DNA of 64,000 bases from Maylandia zebra (taxonomy: Eukaryota; Chordata; Actinopteri; Cichliformes; Cichlidae). The DNA is taken from contig NC_135174.1 in the NCBI RefSeq assembly GCF_041146795.1, forward strand, positions 17,974,878-18,038,877, in the 5' to 3' direction. The translations under genes were made by a program, and so were the position numbers. A model generated the notes under the pieces. It was not told the DNA's origin, ran no database searches, and saw only the letters and a program-made list of their open reading frames with translations. Shown piece after piece: positions 1 to 12,371 of the stretch (positions within the stretch are counted from its first letter, which is position 1; each line of letters starts with the position of its first letter).

Positions 1-2045
1 AGGAGTCATGGAGAAGGTTTAAAAAGAAATAAGAAAAAAGAGATGACAACCAATTATTAGAAAGTACATCTGCACTGCTTAATTTCCCATTTTAAGCACA
101 AATTGCTGGCAGAGGAATAAAGGCATATAATTAAAAATGAGAAGAGCTGCTGTAACAGGCATGCAGTATACTCTATATGCCACCTGCCATATGCGTTAGT
201 GCGTGAAAAATGTCTCCGTAAGTCTGCGCATTGTGCTGGGTGGTAAATGTCATGTTGTTTTACCTGATGTTTTAAATGAATGATGATGTTCGCTGTGCTC
301 AAGTTCATTCAAAAGTCTTAGACAGACTGCTGAGTTACACACTACAGGTACTAGCTGAGAAACAGACTCCGTGTCCCGGGGGAATGGAGTAGAGACGCAT
401 CTAGGCCACTCATTTTAAATGCACCCTTGGTCTTCTAATGGACTGCATGAGCAGAGGAGAATGAGACCCGGCTGGCTGGAGCACAAGCTCGCACCATGAA
501 ACCCTACTGACACTCAGCATATACCGTCTCCCATCCACGACTCCAAGCACTTAGCACTCCACCAGGACTCTACATTCCTCCATCCCTTCACTGTCCCTAT
601 TTATATATTTTCCCACTTGTGTAATCTCTTTCAGCACTTACTCATACCCTTACTCACACACACCCCTGCACATGTTCAGTAGGAAAGAAAAAAACAACAG
701 AACTTGGACTACAAACCCAGTTCCCTGCTATCCACACTTCTATCCAAAAAGCCTCTGAAACGCTTCGACACACCAGACCATTTTCTCCGCTCCGTCCTGT
801 CATGGAGCCAGTGCTACTCGTTTGCCCAGACGCTCGCTTAAAGCACATCTGGGTGCTGCTTTCAAGGAGCCAACATGTAATTGGGGTCATAAAAAAGAGC
901 TCATAAATGAATGATGGATTGTTGAGGAAATCTCTGCCACAGACTCTGCTGACCTGGGATAGATTGGAAGGTTGGATTCAACGGGGCAAACAGTATTTTC
1001 ACTGCTTGTGTGTTTAAGTATCTGTGTGTGTTTTAACATGTCACGGCATGTCCCTGTCGGCTTGAGGAAGTTAGGAAAGTTCCAGTGAGCAGGAAGCTAA
1101 CTTGAAGTAGAATTCAGAACAGTGCATTCCTTCACTGTTCACTTGCTATAGGTGTGATAATGCAGGTTGAGCCGGTTGTTTTATTAACTCATACCTCACA
1201 TGTTCACACAGTCACCTGTAAAACCCAGGTGATCTGAACACCTTTGTTGTTGTGGCAGGTGCATCATGCAGAGTTGAGTCATTTCAGTGTCATCTAGCCC
1301 CAGTGGGGGAATAAGGTCAGAATTCAGCTACACGGCATTTCTTTACATTGACAGAAAGGCGCACAAGCCAAACGGTCACATTTCATTAAGTGTCCACACT
1401 CTGCGTGTGTGAAATATGCTGAAACAAAGCACTCTGCAATTTTTTAGCTACTCGATAGGAGCAGGAACCAAAACAGCTGCGCATTTATACTTCAGGTTGA
1501 CATTAGAGTAACATTTTCATTTATTTAGAGTCATGTTTCTGAATGTAACGGCACGATCCACTTTCCTTTGAGCTATGTCGGGCTCATTTCCTGAAGAAAA
1601 CACCTGGCTCCATTATGTTTAGCAGCTTGTTGCCCAGTGCCATTTCGTTCTGAGCAAGTAATTTAAGGTGCGTTTTAGAGAAATGTTTATTATTTATATC
1701 TTAAAAGAGCAACACGTTGCAACAGAAAATGTTGCTGATGACAGCGATCAGATCTAAGGGTAATTTTAGGGCTGAAAAAGGAAACATTGGCTGCTTGTTC
1801 TGCTCATTTTCAGTCCAGTCCATGTACCTGACTTTTTGAGAGGATTGTTTAACACTCACCTATGAATCATTCAGGGATGAAGGAGTGTGTGCACATAACA
1901 AAGAACCTAGCAAAGAATCAGTTTTAAATGAATGTTTATGCACTTTGTTACTAGCAGGCTGATCCATTTCATTGAAGCCTCACTGGTCTCAGAGGACCAG
2001 TGGCTGTCAGGAGGTTAGGACAAGAACAAAAGCTCGAGGTATGTC
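1..2045. other. AT-rich non-coding sequence, probably rnd2 intron 2 or beyond
   Basis: The short open frames here (for example the 78-codon frame at 654-890, minus) show no family resemblance and no Rnd-type continuation. I recognise no element. Confidence 0.5.
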
Positions 2046-2053
2046 AAATTATT

Positions 2054-2067
2054 TTATATATATTTTA

Positions 2068-2122
<55 letters not shown>

Positions 2123-2248
2123 ATCTATATATATATATTATATAATATATATATTATATAATATATATATTATATAATATATATAATATATATATTATAT
2201 AATATATATATTATATATATATATATTATATAATATATATATATAGAT

Positions 2249-2293
<45 letters not shown>

Positions 2294-2305
2294 TATATAA
2301 TATAT

Positions 2306-2386
<81 letters not shown>

Positions 2387-2420
2387 GTAATATATTATAT
2401 TACATATTATATATATATAT
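2054..2420. repeat. Long (TA)n microsatellite with imperfect palindromic blocks
   Basis: This tract of about 370 bp is almost only alternating TA, broken by short TTATATAATA-type interruptions that repeat among themselves. It can fold back along most of its length. It is the longest simple repeat in the window. Confidence 0.95.
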
Positions 2421-5400
2421 GTAGTTATGTTAGCTTTTTGTAATATACTTTCCCAAATACAATAGTTAAGAAATAATAATGTTAGAAGGTGAACCAGGAC
2501 AAAGTTCTATTTAATGTGAAGTTTAATATAATAAAACCATGATTTATTTGTACCTAAGTATCCAGGGAAAAGTCATTTTAGGGCATATTCATAATTAATA
2601 CCATACAATTAGCTAAGAATGTAAATGCCATCCCTGGAGTCTATGTATTAATCTGATTTATGACCTTTTTAAGCCTCGCACTCAAAGATCGGTTGATAAC
2701 TGAGTAAAACAGATGCTCGTGAAATCTGAATTCCTTTCGGCTCAAGTTAGAAAAATGTTTGACTTGAACAAAGCCACACAGGACAATCAGTGCAGCAAAA
2801 TAAAATCACACTGGGAGCCAGTGGAAAACATTTAATTAGCTCCCACATACGGTTAGGTCCACAATTATTTTAGGCAATGATGCACTTTTTGTCATTTTGC
2901 CTCTGCGCACCATTACAGTGGGTTTCAAAGCAATCAGTCACGACTGAAGTACAGACTTTTAGCTTCAGTTCAAGCTGTTTAAAAAAAATATTGTGATATC
3001 TGTTTAGGGATTACAGCCATTTTTATGTTCAGAGGCTCAAAGGTAATGAACTGACAAGCAGTTTCATGGTCAGGTGAGACCTGCTCCCTTGTTATTCCAT
3101 GGCATATTAAGCAAATAAAATATCTATGGTTATTTTTGCTTTTGTACGCTGTTCACTGGAATTTTCAATACAAGGTCCAATGCAAATCGAGGAGACCATC
3201 ATCACTGATTTTCCATGATTTCAGTCACTTATGGGATACTTCTGTGTGGACATTGTGTTCAACAGCAGTGCAAAATCTGATTGATCTGTTGGACGTCTAC
3301 ACACAGCAGACTTTCAAACATCTTCCACGCCGCTTGTGATGCTAGTTTGATTTTGTTTAAGCAGTTCACATCTTCCAATGCATCCAATATAATTAAGCTG
3401 TTGTTCATAACAGACTTCGTTAATAGGAGGGGTCGTTATCTCACTCAGTCGAGCACTATTTATTTCGCAGCTCCAATTTGCCTCTGCTTCACCTTTGCCC
3501 ATTTTTCCATGACAATCTTCTTCCACCATCTCGCAAAAAATCCATACCATGTCACTTCAGCCTTCTTTGTTTCAGTTGCAGACAGCTGCCAAGTCTGCAC
3601 ATTTGCAGTAAGTGCAAATGTGCACATGCTGTGAGAGGTTTGACTCTTATTGTAAATGAATACAATGTTCCATAAGCACATTTGAGATCATTCCCTGTCT
3701 GAAAGGCAGAACCAAGCCTAGCACCAGTGCAGTGCAAGTTGTTGCCGGAATTCACAACAGTATCCAACATCCAAACTGAAGACATTCCTGAGCTCATTGT
3801 TGGCAAGCCATCCTTGGCTCTACAGGATTTTTTGGTTTTTTGTTTTCTTGCTCTTTTACTTCCTCATCCCTGTAAAAACCTTTGTCTGGGTTTTACAGTA
3901 GGACATTTGTATTCCAAAGCAGCTACAAGTTTCATGGTTTCAGGCTAAAAAATACTGTATATATGTACACAGTATAAAACCTGTCAGAGAAACAGCAAAA
4001 ATATCAGGAGTGGTCAAATCAACAATCTGCTACTTTTCTTTAAAAAACAAACAAAGCTCAGCCTGAAGGAACTCAGAAAAACACTAAAGTGGAGGATTGC
4101 AGAATGTATGCAGATGTAGGTTGCATGTATGGGGCCCATGTAGCTACTGCTTATTGATGATGTGACTGCTGATAGTAGTAGCAGGTTGAATTCTGTAGTG
4201 TACAGGGCTATTGAGCAAAATGAAGGGTTTGAGACTTCACACAGTCACTGACTGCAAAGGATTTTCATCCAGGTATAAAAAACAATCCTTATATTTAGAA
4301 TTGTCTTAGTCTGTAATTATGAGCCTTGACAATGACCCTAAATAAAAAAAATCATCAAGAAACCCACTGTTTGGGTTTATTGTGACAAAGATTATGCCAT
4401 CGTCCAAATATCTAAGGACCTAACTGTGCATTCTGACTGATTTGTTGCTGCTTCCAGGATGCTTTGCTTCAGTTTTTTTTTTTTTTGTCGCTGCGTATAA
4501 AGACAGATTACAGTGAGCCATATGCCGGAATCTGGGAGAAAGAAGTATGGGAAATGAGAAAAGGAGTGAGTGAAAAGTGAGGAAGAGATAAAGATGGATA
4601 GAGAGACAGACAAAGAAAACGCAAGGTAAGCTAATCAAGAGCAAGAGTGCTGAGAGGGCACTGCCCCAATACAGTGGGACTCCTGACCTTGACTTGTTGG
4701 AGACAGAGACAGAGAAGGAGCCGGGTGGGAGGCTGGCAGCCTGAGGGGATATTAGGAAGAATTGATGAAATTAAAGAGAGGAGGAGAATACTGCAGAGAA
4801 GGGCAAATCTAGACATATAAACTGTTATGACAAAATTAGGTCAGCTGGGATCAGATTTTTAAGCACTTTTATTTGTTTTTTATTTGAAGAGTAACAAGTT
4901 CTTGCTACACAACTGCTGTGTCATCATAATCAATAATGCTTGCAATTTTAGACTACTTTTATTTTCTAGTTGTTTTTTTAATTTTTTTTTATTGTGATCT
5001 GATGACTCCATGGGATTCATTGTCCATTAAACATTGCAGAGGCTTTTTATGAAGATGAATTAGAATAAAAGCCCATACCATTCACCCAAAGCATTAAAAA
5101 TGCCTACCTCATATTGGGTAGCTACGCCTGCTGCTAACAAAAACATCTCCGATCCATCTTTGGGGGTACACTTATACCTTTAGGTAATATCTGTAATGTG
5201 TGGGGGCCTCTGTGAATTAAGTTTTTTATGTAGAGGATCAATATGCCGAGTTTGGAGGCCCAGTCTTGAATTGCATTGTGACAAACATAGTCAGTGTTAT
5301 TTATTTAACCTCAAGGCTGATCTCTGTATATGCAAATACTGATTAAACCATTGAAAGTTAGAGATTTTGGGGGGGGGGGAATATCTTCATTCAAGACCTC

Positions 5401-5560
5401 TGAATGAATCAACCACATCAGTGATTCGAAATCAGATCCAGTCTATCATCATCTTGTACTAAAACCAGTGATTAACTTTGCATTCATCCCATGTTGCATA
5501 AACCAGACAGCATTGCTCTGGGAGTCACTGTTGATTGGTTAGGTAAATACTAAAGTATCC
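2421..5560. other. Non-coding AT-rich sequence
   Basis: I find no gene here. It contains a 10-bp-arm inverted repeat (3597-3623), a purine-rich stretch at 4530-4800 that creates low-complexity open frames, and one copy of a short direct repeat (5248-5308) that recurs at 6217-6260. Confidence 0.5.
3597..3623. repeat. Short perfect inverted repeat
   Basis: The arms GCACATTTGC and GCAAATGTGC are perfect 10-bp complements around a 7-base loop. No terminator or RNA function can be assigned. It may be chance or the remains of a palindromic element. Confidence 0.7.
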
Positions 5561-6260
5561 AAACCAGTTCAAAACAGGTTTATTTATAAATCACATTCAC
5601 AAAAACAGTCAATCCAAGCCATTAATGTAAGGTAAAGATCCTACAGTATTAGGCATAAAGCACAAACAATAAATTGATCACCCATATGAGCAATCACTTT
5701 GGAATGGTGGGAAGGAAAAACTCCCTCTTAACAGGAAGAGTCCTCCGGCAGAATGAGAGTCAGGGAGAGGCAGCCATCAGCCTCAACTGGTTTTAGGAGG
5801 TGGTGGGGGGTGAGGAGTTTGAAAGAACAAAGGGAGACAGGATAAAACACAGACTAAGGAAGAAATAAGACAAGAATTTAATGAGATATATGGGGAGTAC
5901 CAAGAGGTGAGTGGAGAGGAAGTGCTGAGTGTATTGCATGAAGTCCCGCAGCAGTCTGAGCCTAAAGCAGGATAACTAATAGATGGATCCTGGTCACCTG
6001 ATCAAGCCCCAGCTATAAGCCTTATCAAAGAGTATGTTTTATTCTGATCCTAAACGTAGATAGGGTGTCTGTCTCTTGAGGTGGTTCCACAGGAGCTGAA
6101 ATCTGCTTTTAGAAATTCTAGAAACCACAAGTAAGTCTGCAGTCGGCGAGCAAAGTGCTCTGTTGGGATAATATAATACTATGCCATCATTAAGATATGA
6201 TGGGGCTCAATCTGCGGAGTTTGGAGGCCCAGACGAAAATAGTCAGTGTTATTTATTTAA
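5248..6260. repeat. Pair of short direct repeats around a LINE remnant
   Basis: GAGTTTGGAGGCCCAG occurs at 5248-5263 and 6217-6232. In both copies it is followed by ATAGTCAGTGTTATTTATTT (5287-5306 and 6239-6258). The first copy has about 23 more bases between the two blocks. The copies bracket most of a degraded LINE. Confidence 0.7.
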
Positions 6261-6430
6261 TGCGTGGCAAATGGAAGTCTCATTGCACCGTTTTGGATTA
6301 ACTGGAGATTCTTTTTCAACATCTTTATGATAATGAGTTGCAAAAATCCAGCCAACAGGACTACAGGACAGTGAATGAGTCTCTGTGTCATGATGAGGAG
6401 ACATAGAAGGTATAGTGTATTTTAACTACA
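5570..6430 (-). mobile_element. Degraded L2/CR1-like LINE 3' region
   Basis: The plus strand reads as the complement of a LINE 3' region common in teleosts. Recognisable blocks include AAAAACTCCCTCTTAACAGG, a CTCCGGCAGAA..GGGAGAGGCAGCCATC block and a TGGTTCCACAGGAGCTGAAA block. No reading frame remains. The family resembles the L2-like LINE fragment at 27245-28047. The assignment is from memory of the repeat and not from a database comparison. Confidence 0.6.
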
Positions 6431-9086
6431 ATACACTCAATGCACTTCTTTTTCATTGATTTAGTTTTGTGATGGCATACCATCTCCAGCCTTGTTTTGA
6501 TAGAAATGGTGCAGAACCATTTAGAAAGGGTCTCTTTTTTTACAGGAATGCCATTGCCATTTATCTGAGCTTGATCTCAACTTGGTCTCACCTGCAGCGC
6601 CACATGACTGAAGACAGAAACAGAGCAACATGACAATGACTGAAAGACTGAGGAAGTGTAAGGAGCCAGTGGGCAATAAATTCAGGGTAAAGTTTAAATT
6701 GGCAGGGGAAAAAAAAGAGTTTAACCTACAAGGAAGGGAGTTTAAACTACAAGCATGTTTGGATGTAGCAGAGGGAAGCAGGAGGTGGGTTGTGTGGCAA
6801 GATGAAGAATGAAAGAGACAGGGGGCAAGTGTTCGGTCACACAGCAAGTGCCTGATTAATTAAATCCACTGTTTGTTTCTGCACAATAAGCGGGCAGCTC
6901 AGAGACCGCTTCTGGCACCTTGCCTAATACACTCTCCTATCTGTGAGCCTCTACAACAACTCAACATGATCCTTCTCTTCTTATCTCCTCCCCTGTCATC
7001 CACACTGGAGTTCAAGCTTCATAGCTTAAAATGTGTGATGAGTTTTTGCTCTTATATATTTGAAACCTCTGGTGCTCTGAAGCTTGGGATTGGGGTTTTT
7101 TTATATTTAGTGTTTCATCCAGAACTTCAATTTCATTGAGTCAGTTCACCTGCGGTTAAACAAACTGCACACACTGCCATGCCACATGTCACAAACACAC
7201 ATATCAGATAAAGCATGTTCTTTATCAAATCACATAAATCTGTGATTGCATAAAGTAAGCAGGAGCAAGTTTAAAAGTCAAGGGTATTGCAGCAGTGTAT
7301 ATACAGAAAGTTCCATGTAAGCACACCAGGTGACTGTAACCCCCCGTTCAGCTATTAGTAAAACACAGCAGGTACCAGAGGGAATTGTGGTGTTACTGAT
7401 GTAGTTGCCGATGCACCTGTCTCCTGACACAAACCCAGAATAGCTGGCAGGGATGCTGCAAGGCAACACACATGTCTCCTCCTCACTTAAAGAGAGCTGG
7501 AAGAAGCCACCTAAGGTCAGAGTTGGATCAGCTCCCGTTAACCACTGCTGCTCAATATGGGGCCATGTCTTTGTATAATAAATGTTCTCTCGTCTGATTC
7601 TTATCAAGGCATCTAATGAGCACACAAAACTAATATTGTAACCACTGGTGCTTGCAGAATTGGCTTCTTTTTATAGCTTCTAGTACCATTTATTAGTTAT
7701 AATATAGTTTTGTATAAAAAATTCTAATAAAATCAGATAGTATTGCTTTTTAAATCCCTTTCAGTTAGACATGCAACATTTTGGGGTGCCCGTATATAAA
7801 GAAAAATCCCTCTGACTTGAGTAAATCCTTCTGTAAACCCTCCTAAAGTGATGCACATTACAATCTAATTCCTCTTTTTCTTTCACAGTAGCACAAGTAA
7901 GCAGATTTTATTGTCTTATACATGTTTATGGAGTTTTTTGACAGAAGCTGGCCCTTCTTTTACCTCACACCTCATAAACTCATTCACAACTGGGAGCGTC
8001 ATGTCCGCTCAGATTCCAATAATGTGACACAACAATTCTGAACGGCACCTGCTTCGCACAAAAAGGTGAATTGCATTTCTTTCCGAGGCGGAGTAAATTA
8101 CTGTTTAAGTGTTTTAGTGAGGGAAAGGTGTGTGCGTGAGCCAGCCGGTAATTTCGCAGGGTGTTGTTTAAACACCGCAAAGCGGCCTCACCCACCGCAA
8201 AGCAGCCTCGGCAGCTGCAGCAGCTCTTAATCTCCAGCTTGCCTAGCTGGTCTCCCTGTCTGCACGGGTGGAGGTTAATGGAGCACTTTGCAGTAAAGCT
8301 GCTCTCACGCTGTGTGAGAACAAGTTTTGGGGAGTTTTGTAAGTAGAAATGAAACATGAAGGGGTCTAAAGGCTAAAATGGGAGAGAGTTAATGCACATC
8401 TGGAGACCCATAGAGGCCCTCCGTCTGATCATCTCTCCAAAGTGAAGTCTTGAAAAGATATAATGACTTTGTAAATCAAAAAATGTTCAGTGAACACATT
8501 TAAGAGTTTGTGCAACAGCTTCGCAAGCTCTCAGCGCTACAAGTGGACAGAGAACACTTGTTATCTGAAATAAACTGGTGCCATGTTGCATGAATTCAGT
8601 CAAGATGCCAAAATCCTCATCAAAATCATGTATGCAGGCAATTAATTTGCATTTTCATGTGTTGATTAGCTGTGGTTGTTACTCGGAGTAGGTATGTGTT
8701 GAATAACAAGCTGTTCAGAGGCCTCACATAACACTTCAGCTGCTGCTGAAAGTGTCAGATTAGCTCTGAAGTAGGACTGAAGTTATATAAATACACACAA
8801 GTTATGTTTCTGCGTCCCAGACTAGATTAATTCATTTTGAAATTTAAAAAAAAACAAAACAACAGTCAGTACTCTCAACAGATTATCCTGACACATTGTG
8901 GTTGTTCATGTTTTTGGCCCACAGCCTGGAAGTTGCGGAACACTCCAAGGAGTCAGCTGTCTGCCGATCTGGAGCTCCTCGCTCAGTAACCTCATCACGG
9001 CTTGATGATGCGGCACACCTTTCATCACTCTGGTGTGATAATCTTGAGTTGAAAGGAGAACATAAAGAGATGATTGGGAATCTCAC
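6431..9086. other. Non-coding sequence, probably rnd2 intron 2
   Basis: I recognise no exon. A 115-codon minus-strand frame at 7278-7625 is unusually long for this composition but matches nothing I know. A GC-richer block at about 8100-8345, with CAGCTG E-boxes, stands out from the AT-rich background. Confidence 0.45.
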
Positions 9087-9174
9087 CTGATGTGTCCCAC
9101 ATGTTGAGCTCGATCCTCTGCTTCTCAATCTCGAAGCTAGCCGTGTAATTCTCAAACACCGTGGGAACGTAATT
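9087..9174 (-). CDS. rnd2: rnd2 coding exon 2
   Basis: It holds 88 bases starting after a TTTCAG acceptor and ending one base into a Gly codon before a GTGAGA donor. It encodes switch I (YVPTVFENY) and the start of switch II (WDTS-G). The exon size and phase let exon 3 begin with the rest of the Gly codon, as in vertebrate Rnd genes. Confidence 0.92.
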
Positions 9175-9350
9175 CTGAAACGAAAGGCGTGTGGTGGCTA
9201 AAATTAGATCAAAGCTTGGAGGAGATGATATGCCCACTGTAAAAAAGAAAGACGGTGTGATTTTCATGACAAACAGTCAGATTCCTAATTAATTCAAATA
9301 GCTGCTGTGGGGATGGTAAGTGCAGTTGTGAATGTCAAGAGGCGAGAGAT

Positions 9351-9416
<66 letters not shown>

Positions 9417-9710
9417 GAAAGTAGATGAGTCCAATGCTTTGCTTTGACCTATTTGCAAGTTCTGAACTTTAGTTCAAAAAGCTTTGGTTTGATTAATCCC
9501 AACAGTTCAAGAGTCTGACAGAATGCATTTCCTGCATCACATAAAAATTCTCCTCCTTTGGAACACAAGTTCTTCCTTCTTCACTAAACACATTTCCTGT
9601 TGTTAGTGAGTTTAGTCTGCATTCCTCTCTAGTTTTGCTGAAAAAGTATGCTTTGGGGTTTATCCATTCACAATCTGTAAGTTTTTTGTCATAAACTAGT
9701 TCTTAAAAAG

Positions 9711-9765
<55 letters not shown>

Positions 9766-10576
9766 CTTACTTCAGATGTCTTATTGATGTAATTAAAATT
9801 ATGTAATCAAGTAAAGAAGACAGAGTACTACTTCTGAGAGACAAAGTATTACTTGTGCGAACTTTTTGCCTCTATTCGGTTTTCGGTCACCACTATAAAA
9901 CATTACACACTCCCGGGTTTAATATCTCGCGTCTCACAGCACACAATCTAGCTCCCAGGCGGTTATTCTGTTGTTCTGGTCAAACCTGCAAAGTCCCACA
10001 TCAACAGACGGACACGGTGCGCAAAAGCGCACGTAGGCAAAAAAAATTCAGTGATAACTGGCCACTGAATTCTAATTATGTTATTAATTTACATGATGCT
10101 GTTGCATCACTTTAGATGAGGCTTAACACAAACCCCGGTAAAATCCTGACGTGATGAAATAATACACAATGAGAACACCATAATGTTTCTTTAAAAAGAA
10201 AAGAAAAAAGAGAACATCCATTTACAGTTTCGAGTTTTAACTTCCATGATATTTTTGGCGGCACAAATACATTATAATAAATGTTTACAGGCCACACATT
10301 TAACTAGGTATCAATCAGTTCCCACAATGATCCACAATGTCAAGCCTTCTTGTAGCGATCTCACTCTACGTGAAAACACTGCCGCGTGGTTTCGGGGACT
10401 TTACGCACCTGTGCCGTTGCACCATTCAGGGCTGCTGTGCGTATTTCTATTTCTAATAAATGCTGCCTTACCTCTGGGTACGAGTCTTTGGCAAAAACGT
10501 GAAGGAGAGCCGTCTTGCCACACTTGCTGTCCCCGACAACCACAATCTTACAGCGAAGTAATCCCTTGCTCTCCAT
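9087..10576 (-). CDS. rnd2: Rnd2-like atypical Rho GTPase, 5' part (exons 1-2 of a longer gene)
   Basis: Rnd proteins are Rho-family GTP-binding proteins that stay GTP-loaded and antagonise RhoA signalling at membranes; Rnd2 is known mainly from neurons. Two coding exons are visible, 10472-10576 and 9087-9174, giving the first 64 residues plus one base. The P-loop GDSKCGKT is at residues 15-22. Ser17 stands where RhoA has Gly14 (Ras Gly12). The effector loop YVPTVFENY is intact. The segment [10 protein letters not shown] has Ser where classical Rho proteins have Ala (WDTAG), as in GTPase-deficient Rnd proteins; NMWDTSG fits Rnd2 better than Rnd1 or Rnd3 (SLWDTSG). The start has no upstream in-frame extension of family type. 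Exons for the rest of the G domain and the C-terminal CAAX box were not found at 1-9086, so they are probably outside the window. The gene is divergent from vat1, as in human. Confidence 0.88.
9352..9413. repeat. (GT)n microsatellite
   Basis: About 31 uninterrupted GT units lie in rnd2 intron 1. Confidence 0.97.
9712..9761. repeat. (TA)n microsatellite
   Basis: About 25 uninterrupted TA units lie in rnd2 intron 1. Confidence 0.97.
10472..10576 (-). CDS. rnd2: rnd2 coding exon 1
   Basis: It holds 35 codons from the initiator Met to ...DSYPE and ends exactly in phase 0 before a GTAAGG donor (complement at 10466-10471). It includes the whole P-loop. The sequence upstream on the minus strand (10577-10860) is relatively CpG-rich and is the likely 5' UTR and promoter. 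Confidence 0.92.
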
Positions 10577-10860
10577 GATTTCCCCTGTTTAAATCACTGA
10601 GTGCTTCTGTGTCGCTACCTCCTTGTCATTTAGCTCCAAGCAAATAATAATGTCGAAGAGCAGCTTTAAATGTTTATTTTTTTTCCCACAGATGGAATAA
10701 AACACTCCGGGTAAAGAAAAAAACAAAAGAAAACAAAAGAAAACTTCAACTCCACAGTCTGGTGTAGTTTCGGCTACATGCTCTGCGCGCTGCTGCGCTC
10801 CACTGCTTCTTCCAGTCAAGTGAGGCGCACAGCTGACGCTTTCGGTCAAAGTCACGTCCT
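10577..10860 (-). promoter_or_regulatory. Putative rnd2 5' UTR and promoter region
   Basis: This segment just upstream of the rnd2 start has more CpG and GC than its surroundings, for example GCGCGCTGCTGCGC near 10785-10797 on the plus strand. No TATA box is convincing. The call rests on position and composition only. Confidence 0.45.
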
Positions 10861-11640
10861 TAAAATGCAGATTCCTGTTTGGCTTTTCACATTTAAAGCC
10901 TACGTGGTGCTGGCCATGTAAACAACATTAACGCTCAGTGTATTCCATCCGCGTCATGCTAGAAAAGCAGCTTAACCCTGCGAGCAGCTGCTGTTATTGC
11001 GCTAATACAGCCGGGCTAACAGTCTATTATTTTGAATGAAAACTTGCAACTGTTCACGTCTTTCTATAACAGACTCTGCCCAGCTTGACACCGCGCCACC
11101 CCCCGCGTCGTATATCCACCCAGGTGGGTTTATATATCTCTGTTCAAAACAACTGAATATCTGCTGAATGAAAAAAGCCAGATTAATCACGTCTACTTTA
11201 TATAGATTTATGAACTGTCACTTTGAGTTACTGATATAAAGTCACAGAGCAGAATCAGGACAAATATACAGAATATACTCCATGGTAGCAAAATCATTAT
11301 CTTTATGATTACAGATTTACTTTGCAAGTCTTCACAGTTTAGTGACAGTCAGGTTTTTAACACTGCTGCTGATAGAAGGATTCTGGTGTGACACCCCCAC
11401 ATCACTAATCTGCTCTTTTGTATATAAACACAAGATGCCAGCTTCATTCTGAACTTTGTTACCAGGGATAAGATCTGTGTGATCTGCCTCAGCGCATTAG
11501 AACTTCTAAAGAACATTTGCAGCCTGTTAGCTCCATCTTCTGGTCAAAAAAGAGAGAAGAGAGAGAAAAAATAGCTTGTTTTCCAGTATTTTACTAAATC
11601 CCACAGCCATTGTGCGCTTGTCTGCTTTTGCTAAAACATC
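10861..11640. other. Intergenic sequence upstream of rnd2
   Basis: This AT-rich intergenic DNA leads into a LINE fragment. No gene or clear regulatory motif is visible. Confidence 0.4.
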
Positions 11641-11649
11641 AGAAAGAAA

Positions 11650-12371
11650 GTAAACTGTCAAATTGGCTGTACCTGCTGCGGAGACTCAGGTCGTTTGGGG
11701 TGGAGGGCCCACTCCTGAAGAAATTCTATGACTCTGTTGTGGCTTCTGCTATCTTTTATGGCGTGGTCTGCTGGGGCGGCAGCATCTCTGCTGGGGACAG
11801 GAAGAGACTGAACAGGGTGATCCGAAGGGCCAGCTCTGTTCTAGGATGCCCTCTGGACCCAGTGGAGGTGGTGAGTGACAGGAGAATGGCGGCTAAGCTG
11901 TCATCCCTGATGGACAACATCTCCCACCCCATGCAGCAGACTGTGACAGCACTGAGCAGCTCCTTCAGTGGGAGACTGCGGCACCCACGGTGTGGGACGG
12001 AGAGATTTCGCAGGTCTTTCCTCCCCACTGCTGTCAGACTCCATAATAAAGACTTTAACTGATCAAGCACACACATCCACACATGTGCAATAATACTAAG
12101 TGCAATAATCCTTTCTGTCATCGTTGTATTTTTACTCAGTTGTATATAGTATTTGTATTTGTATTCTATTTTTATCTTATTGTATATTTATTTTATTTTA
12201 TTCTACTGTATATAGTATTTTATTTTATTCTATTCTGTACAGTTGTGTACTGTATTTATTCTTATTGTATTCTAATTTTTGCCTCATAACTCTTGCACTG
12301 TCCACTTCCTGCTGTGACAAAACAAATTTCCCACGTGTGGGACTAATAAAGGTTATCTTATCTTATCTTGT
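11650..12371 (+). mobile_element. 5'-truncated non-LTR retrotransposon, C-terminal pol fragment and 3' tail
   Basis: An open frame ending at 12062 encodes the C-terminal part of a fish LINE polyprotein: RLRSFGVEGPLLKKFYDSVV, FYGVVCWGGSI, RLNRVIRRASSVLGCPLD and RRSFLPTAVRLHN are typical. It is followed by an AT-rich 3' UTR and a tail of repeated TTATC units (12353-12369), which is how such LINEs end. The reverse-transcriptase core is absent. The fragment lies between rnd2 and vat1. Confidence 0.82.

Larger units (their letters stand above)
9175..10471 (-). other. rnd2 intron 1
   Basis: This 1.3 kb intron is bounded by GTAAGG and TTTCAG. It holds a (GT)n tract at 9352-9413 and a (TA)n tract at 9712-9761. 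I see no coding sequence in it. Confidence 0.85.

Noticed and set aside
654-890. Candidate C-terminal exon of rnd2
   Set aside because: The translated frame has no CAAX box or Rnd C-terminal motif and lacks a convincing splice context.
2054-2420. CRISPR-like or replication-origin repeat
   Set aside because: The tract has no spacers and is a simple TA microsatellite in a vertebrate genome.
4392-4816. Serine/leucine-rich minus-strand open frames
   Set aside because: They arise from a purine-rich tract on the plus strand; composition and lack of motifs indicate no protein.
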